Origin: Oerskovia enterophila
GTDB taxonomy: Bacteria > Actinomycetota > Actinomycetes > Actinomycetales > Cellulomonadaceae
Direction: 5' to 3'
Assembly: GCF_001692445.1 (NCBI RefSeq)
Contig: NZ_MAQA01000001.1
Location: 1 to 64,000, forward strand
Length of the DNA: 64,000 nucleotides
In this document: positions 1-8,912 of the stretch, piece after piece
Layout: the number at the start of each line of letters is the position of its first letter
Position numbering within the stretch: the first letter of the stretch is position 1
The notes under the pieces: model-generated
The model's input: only the letters and a program-made list of their open reading frames with translations
What the model was told of the DNA's origin: nothing
The model's database searches: none
Made by a program: the position numbers and the translations under genes

Positions 1-66
1 AGATGGGGGGCTCCTTGCCGGGGCGGGGACTGTCCCGCGACCCTACCGGCGGGTGAGGCGCGACGC

Positions 67-1419
67 TCAGTCGTTCGGCGTGACCTCGGGCAGCGGCGAC
101 GGACCGTCCGCGGGCACCCAGCCCTTGGGCGGTCGGATCGTGGGGACGTCGCCCACGATCGGCACCGGGCGGCGGTGGAACGGGAAGCCGTAGCGCGTCA
201 CGAGCCCGGCGAGCGTCGTGAGGCGGTTGCGGGGCCCGATCAGGCTCATGATGTGCACGAACAGCCACGCCAGCCACGCGCTGCCGCGGGTCAGCCGCAG
301 CTTCCCGGCGATGTCCGCGACGGCCGCGCGCCGCCCGATGACGGCCATGGTGCCCTTGTCGAGGTAGGTGAGCGACGTCGTCGGGCGTCCCTGGACGAGC
401 GCGCGGATGTTGCGCCCCGCGACCTTGCCCGACTGGATCGCGGGCTGGGCGAGCTGCGGCAGGCCCGCGGGCGAGATCGCGATGTCGCCGGCCGCGAAGT
501 GGTCCGGCCAGCCCTCGACCTGCAGGTCGTCGCCCACGCGGATGCGCCCGCCGTCGCCCAGCGGGAGGTTCCAGCGCGAGACCTCCTCGTGCGGGGCCAC
601 GCCCGCGGCCCAGACCGTGAGGTCCGAGCGGATGAAGGTGCCGTCGGTGAGCTCGACGCCGTCGGGCAGGACCTTCGCGACGCCCGCACCCAGGTGCAGG
701 TCGACACCGCGACGCTGGAGCTCGCGCGCCGCGTAGGTGCGGAGCTTGGCGGGGAACGGCTTGATGAGCTCGGTGCCGCGCTGGACGATCTTGACGCTGA
801 ACGCGTCGCCGTGGATCTCCGGGTACGCCGGGGCGAGGCCCTGCGTGCGCAGCTCGGCGAGCGCTCCCGCGACCTCGACCCCCGTCGACCCGCCGCCCAC
901 GACGACCACGCGGAGCCCGTCGTCGGTCTCCGGGGTGGCCGCGGACTTCTCGAGCCGCACGAACAGGGTGTCGCGGATCTTGAGCGCCTGCGAGCGCGAG
1001 TACATGGCGAACGCGTGCTCCTTGGCGCCGGGCGTGCCGAAGAAGTTGGTCGTGACGCCGTTGGCGAGGACGAGGTAGTCGTACCGGATCTCCTCGTCGT
1101 TGAGGAGCCGGAGGGTCTTGTGCTGCGGGTCGAGGCCCACGAGGTGCTCGTGCACGACACGCACGTTGGGCTGCTTGAGGCGCAGCGCGCGCAGGAAGTA
1201 CGTGACGTCGCCCGGGTTCAGGCCGCCCGTGGCCACCTGGTAGAGCAGCGGCTGGAACGTGTTGTAGACGCGGCGGTCGATCAGCGTGATGCGCACCGGG
1301 GCGCCGGCGAGCGCCTTGACCGTCGCGAGGCCGGCGAACCCGCCGCCCACGACGACGACGTGGGGGAGCGTGTCGTGCGCCCCGGTGGGTGCGGGCTGCG
1401 CGGCGGTGCCGTCGTTCAC
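67..1419 (-). CDS. ndh: Type II NADH dehydrogenase (FAD-dependent NAD(P)H:quinone oxidoreductase)
   Basis: A 450-aa single-polypeptide flavoprotein that should pass electrons from NADH to the quinone pool without pumping protons, bound to the inner face of the membrane. Visible are the FAD-binding dinucleotide motif GGGFAG at residues 25-30, a second Rossmann motif VVVVGGGSTGVEVAG near residue 175 for NADH, and the AAGDIA segment that closes the FAD site. A C-terminal stretch around HIMSLIGPRNRLTTL is amphipathic and hydrophobic, as in the membrane-anchoring tail of this family. Length is normal for NDH-2. It reads away from the next operon, with no partner gene on its own strand in this window. 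The family call is firm; quinone rather than another acceptor is taken from family knowledge. Confidence 0.9.
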   Translation of the reverse strand: MNDGTAAQPAPTGAHDTLPHVVVVGGGFAGLATVKALAGAPVRITLIDRRVYNTFQPLLYQVATGGLNPGDVTYFLRALRLKQPNVRVVHEHLVGLDPQHKTLRLLNDEEIRYDYLVLANGVTTNFFGTPGAKEHAFAMYSRSQALKIRDTLFVRLEKSAATPETDDGLRVVVVGGGSTGVEVAGALAELRTQGLAPAYPEIHGDAFSVKIVQRGTELIKPFPAKLRTYAARELQRRGVDLHLGAGVAKVLPDGVELTDGTFIRSDLTVWAAGVAPHEEVSRWNLPLGDGGRIRVGDDLQVEGWPDHFAAGDIAISPAGLPQLAQPAIQSGKVAGRNIRALVQGRPTTSLTYLDKGTMAVIGRRAAVADIAGKLRLTRGSAWLAWLFVHIMSLIGPRNRLTTLAGLVTRYGFPFHRRPVPIVGDVPTIRPPKGWVPADGPSPLPEVTPND

Positions 1420-1630
1420 TGTGTGCCTCTCGATACGTCTCGTGGTGCGACACGACGATGTGCCGGGTGGTCCGGGGCACGAGCGTATGCCGGGCGGGGG
1501 CCCGCTGCCACGGTGCCGCGCGCTGCGCAGGGGAGCGGGGCGGGGGCGACAGGGGTGTCACCAGCGGCCGGGCCGCGGGTCCGGGCGGCGCCCGTGATGC
1601 GGATCACGGGCCGTTCTATCTGACGTCGTG

Positions 1631-1677
1631 TGGACAACCCGGCCTCTCGGCGCGTAACTTCGAACTGACCGGTCAGT
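1631..1677 (+). promoter_or_regulatory. Promoter with perfect palindromic TetR-type operator
   Basis: A -35-like TGGACA (1631-1636) and a -10-like TAACTT (1655-1660) are separated by 18 bp. The perfect 14-bp palindrome ACTGACCGGTCAGT follows at 1664-1677, where a bound repressor would block transcription start. The operon downstream ends in a TetR gene, so autoregulation through this site is the obvious inference. The rest of the 298-base gap (1420-1717) shows no gene. Confidence 0.65.
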
Positions 1678-1717
1678 CTAAAAGAGTGGCCGGACTGGAA
1701 CTTTCGGAGGAACCCCC

Positions 1718-2671
1718 ATGAACCAGCCCGTCGCCCGACACGGCAGCGACGAGGCCACGTACCTCGTGCAGGCCACCGTGACCACGCCCGCCGGCGCCCC
1801 CGGCACCACGAACCACCAGGTGCCCGACGGCGCCGCGCACCTCCCGCAGGGCCGGCTCGCCGCCGCGGACATCGCCGACGACATGACGCTGCGCGGCCCG
1901 CTCGGCGGCGAGATCGCCGAGACCCTCGAGCCCGCCGACGGCACCCCGCTCCCCGCCGCGGCCCCGCACGCGATCAGCGCCTACGACCTCCAGCTCCACG
2001 GCCCGCGCGGCCTGGTCTACGGGCCGGTCGACCTCGAGGTCCCGGCCGGCGAGGTCGTGGTCCTCCAGGGCCCGCAGGGCGCGGGCCGCTCGAGCCTGCT
2101 CCTGACCCTCGCGGGCCGCATGGCCCCCGACCACACCCCGGACGGCTGGCTCGTCGTGCTCGGCGAGAGCCTCACGGGCCGTCGTGCGCGCCGCACCGCG
2201 GTCCAGCGTCGCGCGGCGATCGCCGGCTTCCACGGGATCGACGAGCTCGACGACGCGGTCACGGTCGGCGACTCGGTGCGCGAACGCCTCACCTGGCTCG
2301 CGCCCTGGTACCGCCGTACCCCCAAGGTCACCCAGGAGGTCTACGAGCGCGTGGCCCGTCCCGTGTTCGGCCCGCGCGAGCTGCCCGCGCTCGACTCGAT
2401 GGTCTGGGACCTCGACGAGGTCGACGCGATGCTCCTGCGCATCGCGATCGCCATGGCCCAGGGGCCCGAGCTGCTCGTGGTCGACGACCTCGACCAGGTC
2501 CACGACTCGGCCCGCCGCCAGATCGTCTGGGAGCGCCTCGAGGCGATCGCGGCCACGGGAGTGACCGTCGTCGGCTCGGTCGCCTCGGCCGGCGAGGTCG
2601 ACGCGATGCGCTGGGGCCGTGCCCCCCACGTCGTGCGGCTCACGACCGGCCCGCAGCTCGTCGCGGCCTGA
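1718..2671 (+). CDS. ABC transporter ATP-binding protein, degenerate catalytic motifs
   Basis: A 317-aa protein whose C-terminal 230 residues form an ABC ATPase. The P-loop GPQGAGRS is at residues 118-125 and the Walker B strand reads ELLVVDDLDQ. Two features are odd. The residue after the Walker B aspartate is Asp instead of the catalytic Glu, and no LSGGQ signature is recognisable (the region reads LDEVDAMLLRIAIAMAQ). The first 90 residues are a polar extension of unknown role. Start ATG has a good GGAGG site 8 bases upstream. It precedes a YhgE/Pip membrane protein and a TetR gene in one apparent operon. It could drive or gate that membrane protein, or be a slow, regulatory ATPase. Confidence 0.75.
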   Translation: MNQPVARHGSDEATYLVQATVTTPAGAPGTTNHQVPDGAAHLPQGRLAAADIADDMTLRGPLGGEIAETLEPADGTPLPAAAPHAISAYDLQLHGPRGLVYGPVDLEVPAGEVVVLQGPQGAGRSSLLLTLAGRMAPDHTPDGWLVVLGESLTGRRARRTAVQRRAAIAGFHGIDELDDAVTVGDSVRERLTWLAPWYRRTPKVTQEVYERVARPVFGPRELPALDSMVWDLDEVDAMLLRIAIAMAQGPELLVVDDLDQVHDSARRQIVWERLEAIAATGVTVVGSVASAGEVDAMRWGRAPHVVRLTTGPQLVAA

Positions 2672-2762
2672 CCCCACCACCCGGGCGACGCTCGTCGCCC
2701 CGCCCACGCTCCGCCGTCGGGCCTCATCCTTCGCACGTACAGAACGGAAAACACCTCTCGTG

Positions 2763-5093
2763 ATGTCTTGGACCTCCACCGGTACGGAGCTGCGGCGGTT
2801 CCGCCGCGGCCTCCTGCCCAAGCTCGCCGTGGGCGCGATGATCTTCGTGCCCCTGCTCTACGGGGCCATGTACCTGTGGGCCTTCTGGGACCCGACCGGC
2901 AACCTCGACAAGCTGCCCGTCGCGATCGTCAACGCGGACACCGGCACCACGATCGCCTCGGACGACGGCGACGAGACGCTGAACGCGGGCGACGAGGTCG
3001 CGACCAAGCTCGTCGACTCGGGCGACCTCGAGTGGGCCCAGGTCGACGCCGCGACGGCCGAGAAGGGCGTCAAGGACGGCACCTACTACTTCGCGCTGAC
3101 CATCCCCGAGGGCTTCTCCGAGGGCATCGCGAGCGCCGCGGGCGACGACCCGCAGGCCGCGCAGCTCATGGTCACGTACAACGACGCGAACTCGTTCCTC
3201 GCCACGACCCTGGGACGCAGCGCCATGACGCAGGTCCAGGGCGCGGTGCGCGAGGAGATCGGCGCGCAGGCCGTCGACAAGGTACTCGTGGGCCTCGGCA
3301 GCGCGCGCGACGGGTTCGCACAGGCCTCCGACGGCTCGCTCACGCTCACGACCGCGAGCGGTCAGCTGACGGACGGTGCGACGCAGGTCGCCGACGGCGC
3401 CTCGTCCGCCGCCGACGGCGCAGGCACGCTCGCGTCCGGGATCGACCAGCTCGCCGACGGCGCGGGCAGCGCCGTGACCGGCGCGGGCAAGCTCGCGAAC
3501 GGGGCGGGCGCGCTGTCCCAGGGCGCGTCCTCCGCGAGCGCGGGCGCCTCGAAGCTCGCCGCGGGCGCCTCGTCCGCGGCCGACGGGGCCTCGGCCCTCG
3601 CGGCCGGTGCGGCCACGACCCAGTCGGGCATGGTCCAGCTCGCCGACGGCGCGCACCAGCTCGCCACGGGCTTCACGGCCCCGACCGGCCTCGTGGCCGG
3701 GGCGGACAAGGCCGCCGCGGGCGCCCAGCAGGTGTCCGACGGCGTCGCGCAGGTCCAGGGGCAGGTCACCTCGCTCGCCGGGAGCGTCCCGACGCTCCGC
3801 GCGCTGCTCCAGCAGAACGCGGCGGCGCTCGGCGCCTCGACAGACCCCCAGGCCCAGGCGCTCGCGGCCGCGAACCGGCAGGCTCTGGGCCAGCTCCCCT
3901 CGGACGCCGAGCTCGCGCAGAGCGCGGCCGGCCTCCAGGCCCTCGCCGACGGCTCGCAGCAGGTCGCCGCGGGGCTGCCCGCCCTCTCGTCGGGTATCAA
4001 GGCCGCCTCGGCCGGGGCCGCGCAGATCGACGCCCAGCTCCACCCGGGCGCGGGCACGCAGACGGTCCGTGACGGCGTCGACGGCGTGGCCGCCGGTGCC
4101 GCGAACCTGAGCAGCGGCCTCTCGACCCTGCGCGGCGGGGCCTCCGACCTCGCGACCGGGAACGCGTCGCTCGCGTCGGGCGCGGGCACGCTCGCCGCCG
4201 GGACCTCGTCCCTCTACTCGGGTGCCCAGCAGCTCGCGACGGGCGCGCAGTCGGCCGCGACCGGGGCGGGGGCGCTCGCCGAGGGCACCCGCACCCTGGC
4301 CGACGGGGCCACGCAGGTCGCCGACGGCGGGGCCCAGCTCACCGAGGGCGCGCAGACCCTGACCGACAAGCTCGCCGAGGGCTCCGAGGCGATCCCCGAC
4401 GACGGCACGGCCCTGCGCGAGCAGCGCGCCGAGGTCATCGCGGCCCCCGTGACCGTCGCGGACACCGACCTGGCCGAGGCCGAGGGCTTCGGCGAGGGCT
4501 TCGCGCCGTTCTTCATCCCGCTCGCCCTGTTCGTGGGCGCGCTCATCACGTGGCTGCTCATGCGTCCGCTGCCCTCGCGGGCCCTCGCGACGCCCGCGTC
4601 GGGTCTTCGCACCACGCTCGCCGGGTTCCTGCCCGCGCTGTGCATCGGGTTCGCGCAGGTCGCCGTGATGCTCGCGGTCATCCACTGGGGCGTGGGCCTC
4701 GACATGACCCACGCGCTCGGGACGCTCGCGTTCACGACGCTCGTCGCCGCGACGTTCCTCGCGCTCCAGCAGGCCCTCATGGCGCTGCTCGGCCCGGCCG
4801 CGGGCAAAGTCGCGATCCTGGCGCTGCTCATGCTCCAGCTCGCGTCCTCGGGCGGCACGTACCCCGTGCAGACCACGCCCGCGTTCTTCCAGGTCATCCA
4901 CCCGCTGCTGCCCATGAGCTACGCGGTCGACGGCCTGCGCCAGACGATCACGGGCGGGGTCGACGGACGGCTCTGGTTCGCGGTGGTCTACCTCGGCGTG
5001 CTGCTGCTAGCGTCGCTGGCGATCAGCGCCTGGCGGGCGGGACGCATGCGCACCTGGACCCTCGACCGCCTGCACCCGGCGCTCGAGATCTGA
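2763..5093 (+). CDS. YhgE/Pip family membrane protein (ABC-2-like exporter)
   Basis: A 776-aa protein with the YhgE/Pip architecture: one N-terminal membrane helix (about residues 20-40, LAVGAMIFVPLLYGAMYLWAFWD), a long extracytoplasmic region, then about five helices in the last 170 residues resembling ABC-2 permeases. The middle (about residues 200-585) is built from degenerate 7- and 11-residue repeats of the ADGAxQLAxGA type, predicted as a long helical rod. The homologue Pip is a phage-infection receptor, and related proteins sit beside TetR regulators and act in export or stress. ATG at 2763 follows an in-frame GTG at 2760; I chose ATG, although neither has a strong Shine-Dalgarno. It lies between the ATPase gene and tetR and is probably repressed by that TetR. 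Confidence 0.85.
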   Translation: MSWTSTGTELRRFRRGLLPKLAVGAMIFVPLLYGAMYLWAFWDPTGNLDKLPVAIVNADTGTTIASDDGDETLNAGDEVATKLVDSGDLEWAQVDAATAEKGVKDGTYYFALTIPEGFSEGIASAAGDDPQAAQLMVTYNDANSFLATTLGRSAMTQVQGAVREEIGAQAVDKVLVGLGSARDGFAQASDGSLTLTTASGQLTDGATQVADGASSAADGAGTLASGIDQLADGAGSAVTGAGKLANGAGALSQGASSASAGASKLAAGASSAADGASALAAGAATTQSGMVQLADGAHQLATGFTAPTGLVAGADKAAAGAQQVSDGVAQVQGQVTSLAGSVPTLRALLQQNAAALGASTDPQAQALAAANRQALGQLPSDAELAQSAAGLQALADGSQQVAAGLPALSSGIKAASAGAAQIDAQLHPGAGTQTVRDGVDGVAAGAANLSSGLSTLRGGASDLATGNASLASGAGTLAAGTSSLYSGAQQLATGAQSAATGAGALAEGTRTLADGATQVADGGAQLTEGAQTLTDKLAEGSEAIPDDGTALREQRAEVIAAPVTVADTDLAEAEGFGEGFAPFFIPLALFVGALITWLLMRPLPSRALATPASGLRTTLAGFLPALCIGFAQVAVMLAVIHWGVGLDMTHALGTLAFTTLVAATFLALQQALMALLGPAAGKVAILALLMLQLASSGGTYPVQTTPAFFQVIHPLLPMSYAVDGLRQTITGGVDGRLWFAVVYLGVLLLASLAISAWRAGRMRTWTLDRLHPALEI

Positions 5094-5115
5094 CGACGAA
5101 GAGGTTGGACGAACG

Positions 5116-5820
5116 ATGACGACGACCGAGGCGGACCCGACGGCGGACGGACGCGACGCCGTCGGGCCCCTCGAGCCCGGTGCTACCGCTGGGGCCGCTG
5201 GCTCCGGGGCGCCCGCTGGGGCCGCTGAGCCCGACGTGCCGACGGGGACCCGGCGCGAGCAGGCCTTCGCGGCCCGCCGCGCCGGGACCCGGCAGCAGAT
5301 CATCGACGCGGCCGTGAGCCTCATCGCCGACCAGGGCTTCACGGCCACGTCCGTCGAGGACATCGCGTCCGCGGCGGGCGTGGCCAAGGGCAGCGTCTAC
5401 TACAACTTCGGGTCCAAGTCCGACGTGTTCGAGGCCGCGCTCGCGGGCGGGCTCGAACGGCTGACCCTCACGCTCGAGTCGGCCCGCGCGGACCTGCACG
5501 GCAAGGCGGCGCTCGCGGCGCTCATCGCGTCCCTGCTCGAGCAGATCCGCGCCCACCCGGACTTCGCGAAGCTCCTCGCGGCCGAGGTCTTCCGGGTCGG
5601 GCGCGAGTGGCAGGAGACGGTCGGGCACATCCGCGCACGCGTCATCGAGTTCTACGCGGCCGCGCTGCGCGAGGAACGACCGGGGGCCGACGTGTCGCTG
5701 CTCGCGGCGTCGGTGTTCGGGGCGACGCTCGTCGCGGGCCTCGAGTGGCTCGTGTTCCAGCCCGAGCGCGAGTTCGACGAGGTCCTGGCCGCGGTGCTGG
5801 AGCTGGTCGCGGGGCTGTGA
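5116..5820 (+). CDS. TetR/AcrR family transcriptional regulator
   Basis: A 234-aa repressor. The helix-turn-helix lies about residues 58-105 (TRQQIIDAAVSLIADQGFTA then SVEDIASAAGVAKGSVYYNF), followed by an all-helical ligand/dimer domain of normal size. It starts 22 bases after the YhgE/Pip gene with a weak GAAGAGG upstream, so it is the last gene of the operon. The palindrome at 1664-1677 is its likely operator. Unusual: a roughly 50-residue Ala/Gly/Pro-rich leader precedes the HTH, and its coding DNA contains an inverted pair of the CCCGACGGCG repeat (5136-5166), suggesting the leader grew by repeat insertion. The true start could be downstream, but no better-placed RBS was seen. Confidence 0.88.
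   Translation: MTTTEADPTADGRDAVGPLEPGATAGAAGSGAPAGAAEPDVPTGTRREQAFAARRAGTRQQIIDAAVSLIADQGFTATSVEDIASAAGVAKGSVYYNFGSKSDVFEAALAGGLERLTLTLESARADLHGKAALAALIASLLEQIRAHPDFAKLLAAEVFRVGREWQETVGHIRARVIEFYAAALREERPGADVSLLAASVFGATLVAGLEWLVFQPEREFDEVLAAVLELVAGL
5136..5166. repeat. Inverted CCCGACGGCG pair inside tetR leader
   Basis: CCCGACGGCG (5136-5145) and its exact inverse CGCCGTCGGG (5157-5166) flank an 11-base loop. The element lies in frame in the low-complexity N-terminal leader of the TetR protein. It belongs to the GCCCGACGGCG family seen many times in this window. Confidence 0.7.
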
Positions 5821-5982
5821 CGGGCGTCGGCCCACCGGCCTGAGCCGTGGTGCCGGCCGCACTCGCCGCCCGCGGGCGCCGGGCGCGCGACAAGCGGTGC
5901 GTGCCTTGCCGTCGGCAGCGCACTGCACAGACGGGATGCGGTCCGCCCGGGACCCAGGCCTGTGCCCGGCTCGGCCGAGACG

Positions 5983-6010
5983 CGACGGCGGGACGCACGC
6001 TCCGCCGTCG
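5983..6010. terminator. Hairpin between convergent tetR and glycerol facilitator genes
   Basis: A 9-bp perfect stem CGACGGCGG (5983-5991) / CCGCCGTCG (6002-6010) with a 10-base loop, lying 14 bases beyond the facilitator stop. There is no T-tract, as is usual in high-GC actinobacteria. It could end transcription from both sides. The stem is another copy of the GCCCGACGGCG element. The rest of 5821-6024 shows nothing else. Confidence 0.55.
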
Positions 6011-6024
6011 GGCCGCTGCACTGC

Positions 6025-6762
6025 TCAGCCGAGCAGGAGCTTCCAGCAGCCCACTCCGATGAGCCCCGCGAGGAGCGGAGCCACGACGGGCACCCACGCG
6101 TAGCCCCAGTCGGAGGGGCCCTTGTGCTTGAGGGGCAGGAGCGCGTGCACGATGCGCGGCCCGAGGTCACGGGCCGGGTTGAGCGCGGGCCCCGTCGGCC
6201 CGCCGAGCCCCGCGACGAGCCCCCACACCAGGAAGCCGAGCGCGAGGTGCGCGAGACCGGGCTCGGTCGTCGTCAGGGGCGAGTTGATGATCGCCAGGGC
6301 GCACGAGAACAGGATGACCGAGCCGAGCAGCTCGTTCGCGAACCCGTTCAGGCGGCTGTGCGCGGCGTTGACGGTCGAGAAGGTCGCGAGCACGTCGTCG
6401 ACGTTCTCGGTGCGGTCGTAGTACGGCTTGTGCGTGGCGACGATCGCGAGCTGCCCCGCCATGGCCCCGAGCATCTGCGCGACCACGTACGGCGCCACGT
6501 CGGCCCACGGGAACATGCCCCACGTCGCGAGCCCGATCGTGAACGCCGGGTTGATGTGGTTCCCGCTGATCCCGCCGAACATGAGGGCCGGGATCATGAC
6601 GCCGAACCCGTAGCCCATCGCGATCAGGCTCCAGCCGCCGCCGTAGCCCTTGGACCCCTTGAGGTGCACGTTCGCGACCGTGCCGTTGCCGATGATGATG
6701 AGAATCGCCGTGCCGATGAACTCGCACGCGGCGCGCACGGCCAGGGAGTAGTCGGGATCCAT
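6025..6762 (-). CDS. glpF: MIP family channel, glycerol facilitator type
   Basis: A 245-aa six-helix channel of the major intrinsic protein family. Both half-helix signature loops are present: NHINPAFT in the first half and GPALNPARDLGPR in the second. The Asp right after NPAR marks aquaglyceroporins rather than water-only aquaporins, so passage of glycerol or similar small polyols is the likely role. ATG at 6762 is chosen because the hydrophobic N-terminus begins just after it; the longer frame to 6807 adds only a basic, proline-rich stretch. No glycerol kinase or dehydrogenase lies beside it in this window, so the physiological substrate cannot be confirmed from context. Confidence 0.85.
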   Translation of the reverse strand: MDPDYSLAVRAACEFIGTAILIIIGNGTVANVHLKGSKGYGGGWSLIAMGYGFGVMIPALMFGGISGNHINPAFTIGLATWGMFPWADVAPYVVAQMLGAMAGQLAIVATHKPYYDRTENVDDVLATFSTVNAAHSRLNGFANELLGSVILFSCALAIINSPLTTTEPGLAHLALGFLVWGLVAGLGGPTGPALNPARDLGPRIVHALLPLKHKGPSDWGYAWVPVVAPLLAGLIGVGCWKLLLG

Positions 6763-7011
6763 GCGCACACCCTGCCAGGGGCGGGGGCCGGGCGGGCGGC
6801 GCGACACCCCGCGAGACGCGGCCTGGCGACGGGGCCACCGAGACCCCGGAAGTCACCTGAAAAGGGACGATGCGGTAAGTATCGTGTTAAGTCCCCGCTT
6901 TCCTCTGTCGTGTTCTGCCCGCTGCCCTTACGCTCGCGACAACCGAACTCCCCGCAACGTCGCGCCGAGTGTGCGGTCGCCTGCGTGGGGGACCAGTGGA
7001 GGAGAACGAGT

Positions 7012-8745
7012 GTGAGAACACGTCCGATCGTCCCGTCCGTCGCCGCGCTGAGCCTGGGGCTCGCCGCGGTGTTCGTCCCACCGGCAGCGGCGGCCCCGCC
7101 TGCCCCGCCCGCCCCGCTCGAGGACCACGTCTCGGGCGAGGCCGTCATGCAGCACCTCGAGCAGTTCCAGGCCATCGCGGACGCCAACGGCGGCAACCGC
7201 GCCATCGAGACCCCCGGCTACGAGGCCAGCGCCGCGTACGTCGAGCAGGTCCTGACCGACGCCGGGTACACGCCCGAGCGCCAGTACTTCACGTTCGAGG
7301 ACCTGAACGTCGACGAGCTCTCGCTCACGGCCGCCGGGGTCGCCGTCACCGAGGACGTCTACCCCGCCGAGTTCGCCCCCGACACCCCCGCAGGAGGCGT
7401 GACGGGCCCGCTCGTCCAGCCTGTCGACGCCCTCAAGCACGGCTGCACGGCCGAGGACTGGGCCGGGGTCCAGGCCACGGGCGGCGTCGCTCTGATCAGC
7501 CGCGGCACGTGCGCGTTCGGCCTCAAGGTCCAGCTCGCCGCCGAGGCCGGCGCCTCGGCCGTCATCATCTACAACAACACGGTCGGCGCCATCAACCCGA
7601 CGCTCGGCGCGCCCAGCGACGACTGGGTGCCCGCGGTCGGGATCCCGCAGGCCGCGGGCCAGGCCATCGTCGCGGCGCTCGCGGGCGGCCCGGCCGACGC
7701 GACCTACGTGCTCCAGACGTCGATCGTCTCGCACACGACCTTCAACATCCTCGCCGAGACGAGCACGGGCCGGGCTGACAACGTCGTCATGCTCGGTGCG
7801 CACCTCGACGGCGTGCCCGAGGGGCCGGGCATCAACGACAACGGGTCGGGCTCCGCGGCGATCCTCGAGACCGCGGTCCAGCTCGCCGAGCACGGCGGCC
7901 CGCTCGACAACCAGGTGCGCTTCGCCTGGTGGGGCGCCGAGGAGGTGGGCCTGGTCGGGTCGACGCACTACGTCGACGACCTGGTCGCGAACGACCCGAC
8001 GACGCTCGACCAGATCGCGACCTACCTGAACTTCGACATGGTCGGCTCGCCGAACTACGTGATCGGGGTCTACGACGCCGACGAGTCCACCTACCCGGCG
8101 CCGGTCGAGGTCCCGCCGGGCTCGCCCGAGACCGAGGACGTGTTCACGGACTACTTCGACTCGATCGGTCAGGCCTGGGTCGACTCGGAGTTCTCGGGCC
8201 GGTCGGACTACCAGGCGTTCATCGCGAACGGCGTCCCGGCCTCGGGCCTGTTCACGGGGGCCGACGACATCAAGACCGACGCGGAGGTCGCGCTGTTCGG
8301 CGGCACCGCGGGGATCTGGCAGGACCCGAACTACCACTCGGTGAACGACGACATCGAGAACATCGACCCGGTCGCGCTCGACATCAACGCCAAGGCGATC
8401 GCGCACGCCACGGCGTCGCTCGCGGCCGACACGTCGGCGATCAACGGTGTGGTCTCGCCCGTCGACCCCGAGCTGACGGGGCTCACGGCGACCGCGCGCT
8501 GCACGGGCAAGGTCGCCACGCTCTCGGTCGTCGCGACCAACGGTGAGGACCGGCCGCTCGACGTGCTCTTCTCGACGCCGTTCGGCACCAAGACGTTCAA
8601 CCACGTCAACCCGGACAAGAACGTGCACCAGTCGTTCAGCGCCCGGTCCGGCTCGCTCCCGGCAGGCAGCGTGACCGTCAGGGCGTGGGACGACGCGGGC
8701 TCGCAGGAGACCTACACGGTCGACTACGCGGCGCTCACCTGCTGA
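7012..8745 (+). CDS. Secreted M28 family zinc aminopeptidase with PA domain
   Basis: A 577-aa exported peptidase. GTG at 7012 follows a GGAGGA site and begins a Sec signal peptide (hydrophobic core ending in an Ala-rich PPAAAAPP cleavage zone near residue 27). A protease-associated (PA) domain spans about residues 115-230. The M28 core carries the whole co-catalytic zinc set: His264 (GAHLDG), Asp276 (NDNGSG), Glu310/Glu311 (WGAEEVG), Asp342 (NFDMVG) and His442 (NYHSVNDD). A beta-rich tail of about 90 residues follows. The arrangement is that of Streptomyces griseus-type and aminopeptidase Y-type enzymes, which remove N-terminal hydrophobic residues from extracellular peptides. The upstream 249-base gap holds no recognisable operator. 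Confidence 0.92.
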   Translation: MRTRPIVPSVAALSLGLAAVFVPPAAAAPPAPPAPLEDHVSGEAVMQHLEQFQAIADANGGNRAIETPGYEASAAYVEQVLTDAGYTPERQYFTFEDLNVDELSLTAAGVAVTEDVYPAEFAPDTPAGGVTGPLVQPVDALKHGCTAEDWAGVQATGGVALISRGTCAFGLKVQLAAEAGASAVIIYNNTVGAINPTLGAPSDDWVPAVGIPQAAGQAIVAALAGGPADATYVLQTSIVSHTTFNILAETSTGRADNVVMLGAHLDGVPEGPGINDNGSGSAAILETAVQLAEHGGPLDNQVRFAWWGAEEVGLVGSTHYVDDLVANDPTTLDQIATYLNFDMVGSPNYVIGVYDADESTYPAPVEVPPGSPETEDVFTDYFDSIGQAWVDSEFSGRSDYQAFIANGVPASGLFTGADDIKTDAEVALFGGTAGIWQDPNYHSVNDDIENIDPVALDINAKAIAHATASLAADTSAINGVVSPVDPELTGLTATARCTGKVATLSVVATNGEDRPLDVLFSTPFGTKTFNHVNPDKNVHQSFSARSGSLPAGSVTVRAWDDAGSQETYTVDYAALTC

Positions 8746-8766
8746 CCCGGCCGTGAGCCCGAGGTC

Positions 8767-8838
8767 GCCGAGGTAGAGGCCGACCGTCGAGAGAGAGGGT
8801 CCCGGCCCTCTACCTCGACGTGATCCCTCTACCTCGGC
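8767..8838. repeat. Composite palindrome, core GTAGAGG, ends GCCGAG/CTCGGC
   Basis: GCCGAGGTAGAGG (8767-8779) pairs perfectly with CCTCTACCTCGGC (8826-8838). An extra copy of the right half, CCTCTACCTCG (8807-8817), lies between them, so the left half can pair with either. It sits 20 bases after the aminopeptidase stop. It is one of several intergenic palindromes here with GCCGAG/CTCGGC ends. Confidence 0.75.
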
Positions 8839-8852
8839 GGCCGTGCCCGACA

Positions 8853-8895
8853 GCGCCCCCTCCTCCGGTGAGACTCTCGCCGGAGGAGGGGGCGC
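8853..8895. terminator. Strong GC hairpin terminator between convergent genes
   Basis: A perfect 16-bp stem GCGCCCCCTCCTCCGG (8853-8868) / CCGGAGGAGGGGGCGC (8880-8895) with an 11-base loop, lying between the aminopeptidase and the convergent permease. It has no T-run and is placed to stop transcription from both directions. Confidence 0.75.
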
Positions 8896-8912
8896 CGTCG
8901 TGCACGGGAAGG

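Noticed and set aside
175-1623. Long + strand frame of 482 codons over the NADH dehydrogenase gene
   Set aside because: It is an antisense shadow: Arg/Glu/Ala-rich with no domain, while the minus strand encodes a complete NDH-2.
2724-4901. Minus-strand frame of 725 codons opposite the YhgE/Pip gene
   Set aside because: Low-complexity Arg/Gly/Glu product without domains; an effect of high GC and the repeat region on the other strand.
2763-5093. YhgE/Pip gene considered as part of a type VII secretion locus
   Set aside because: No EccC-type ATPase, WXG100 protein or other ESX component in the window.
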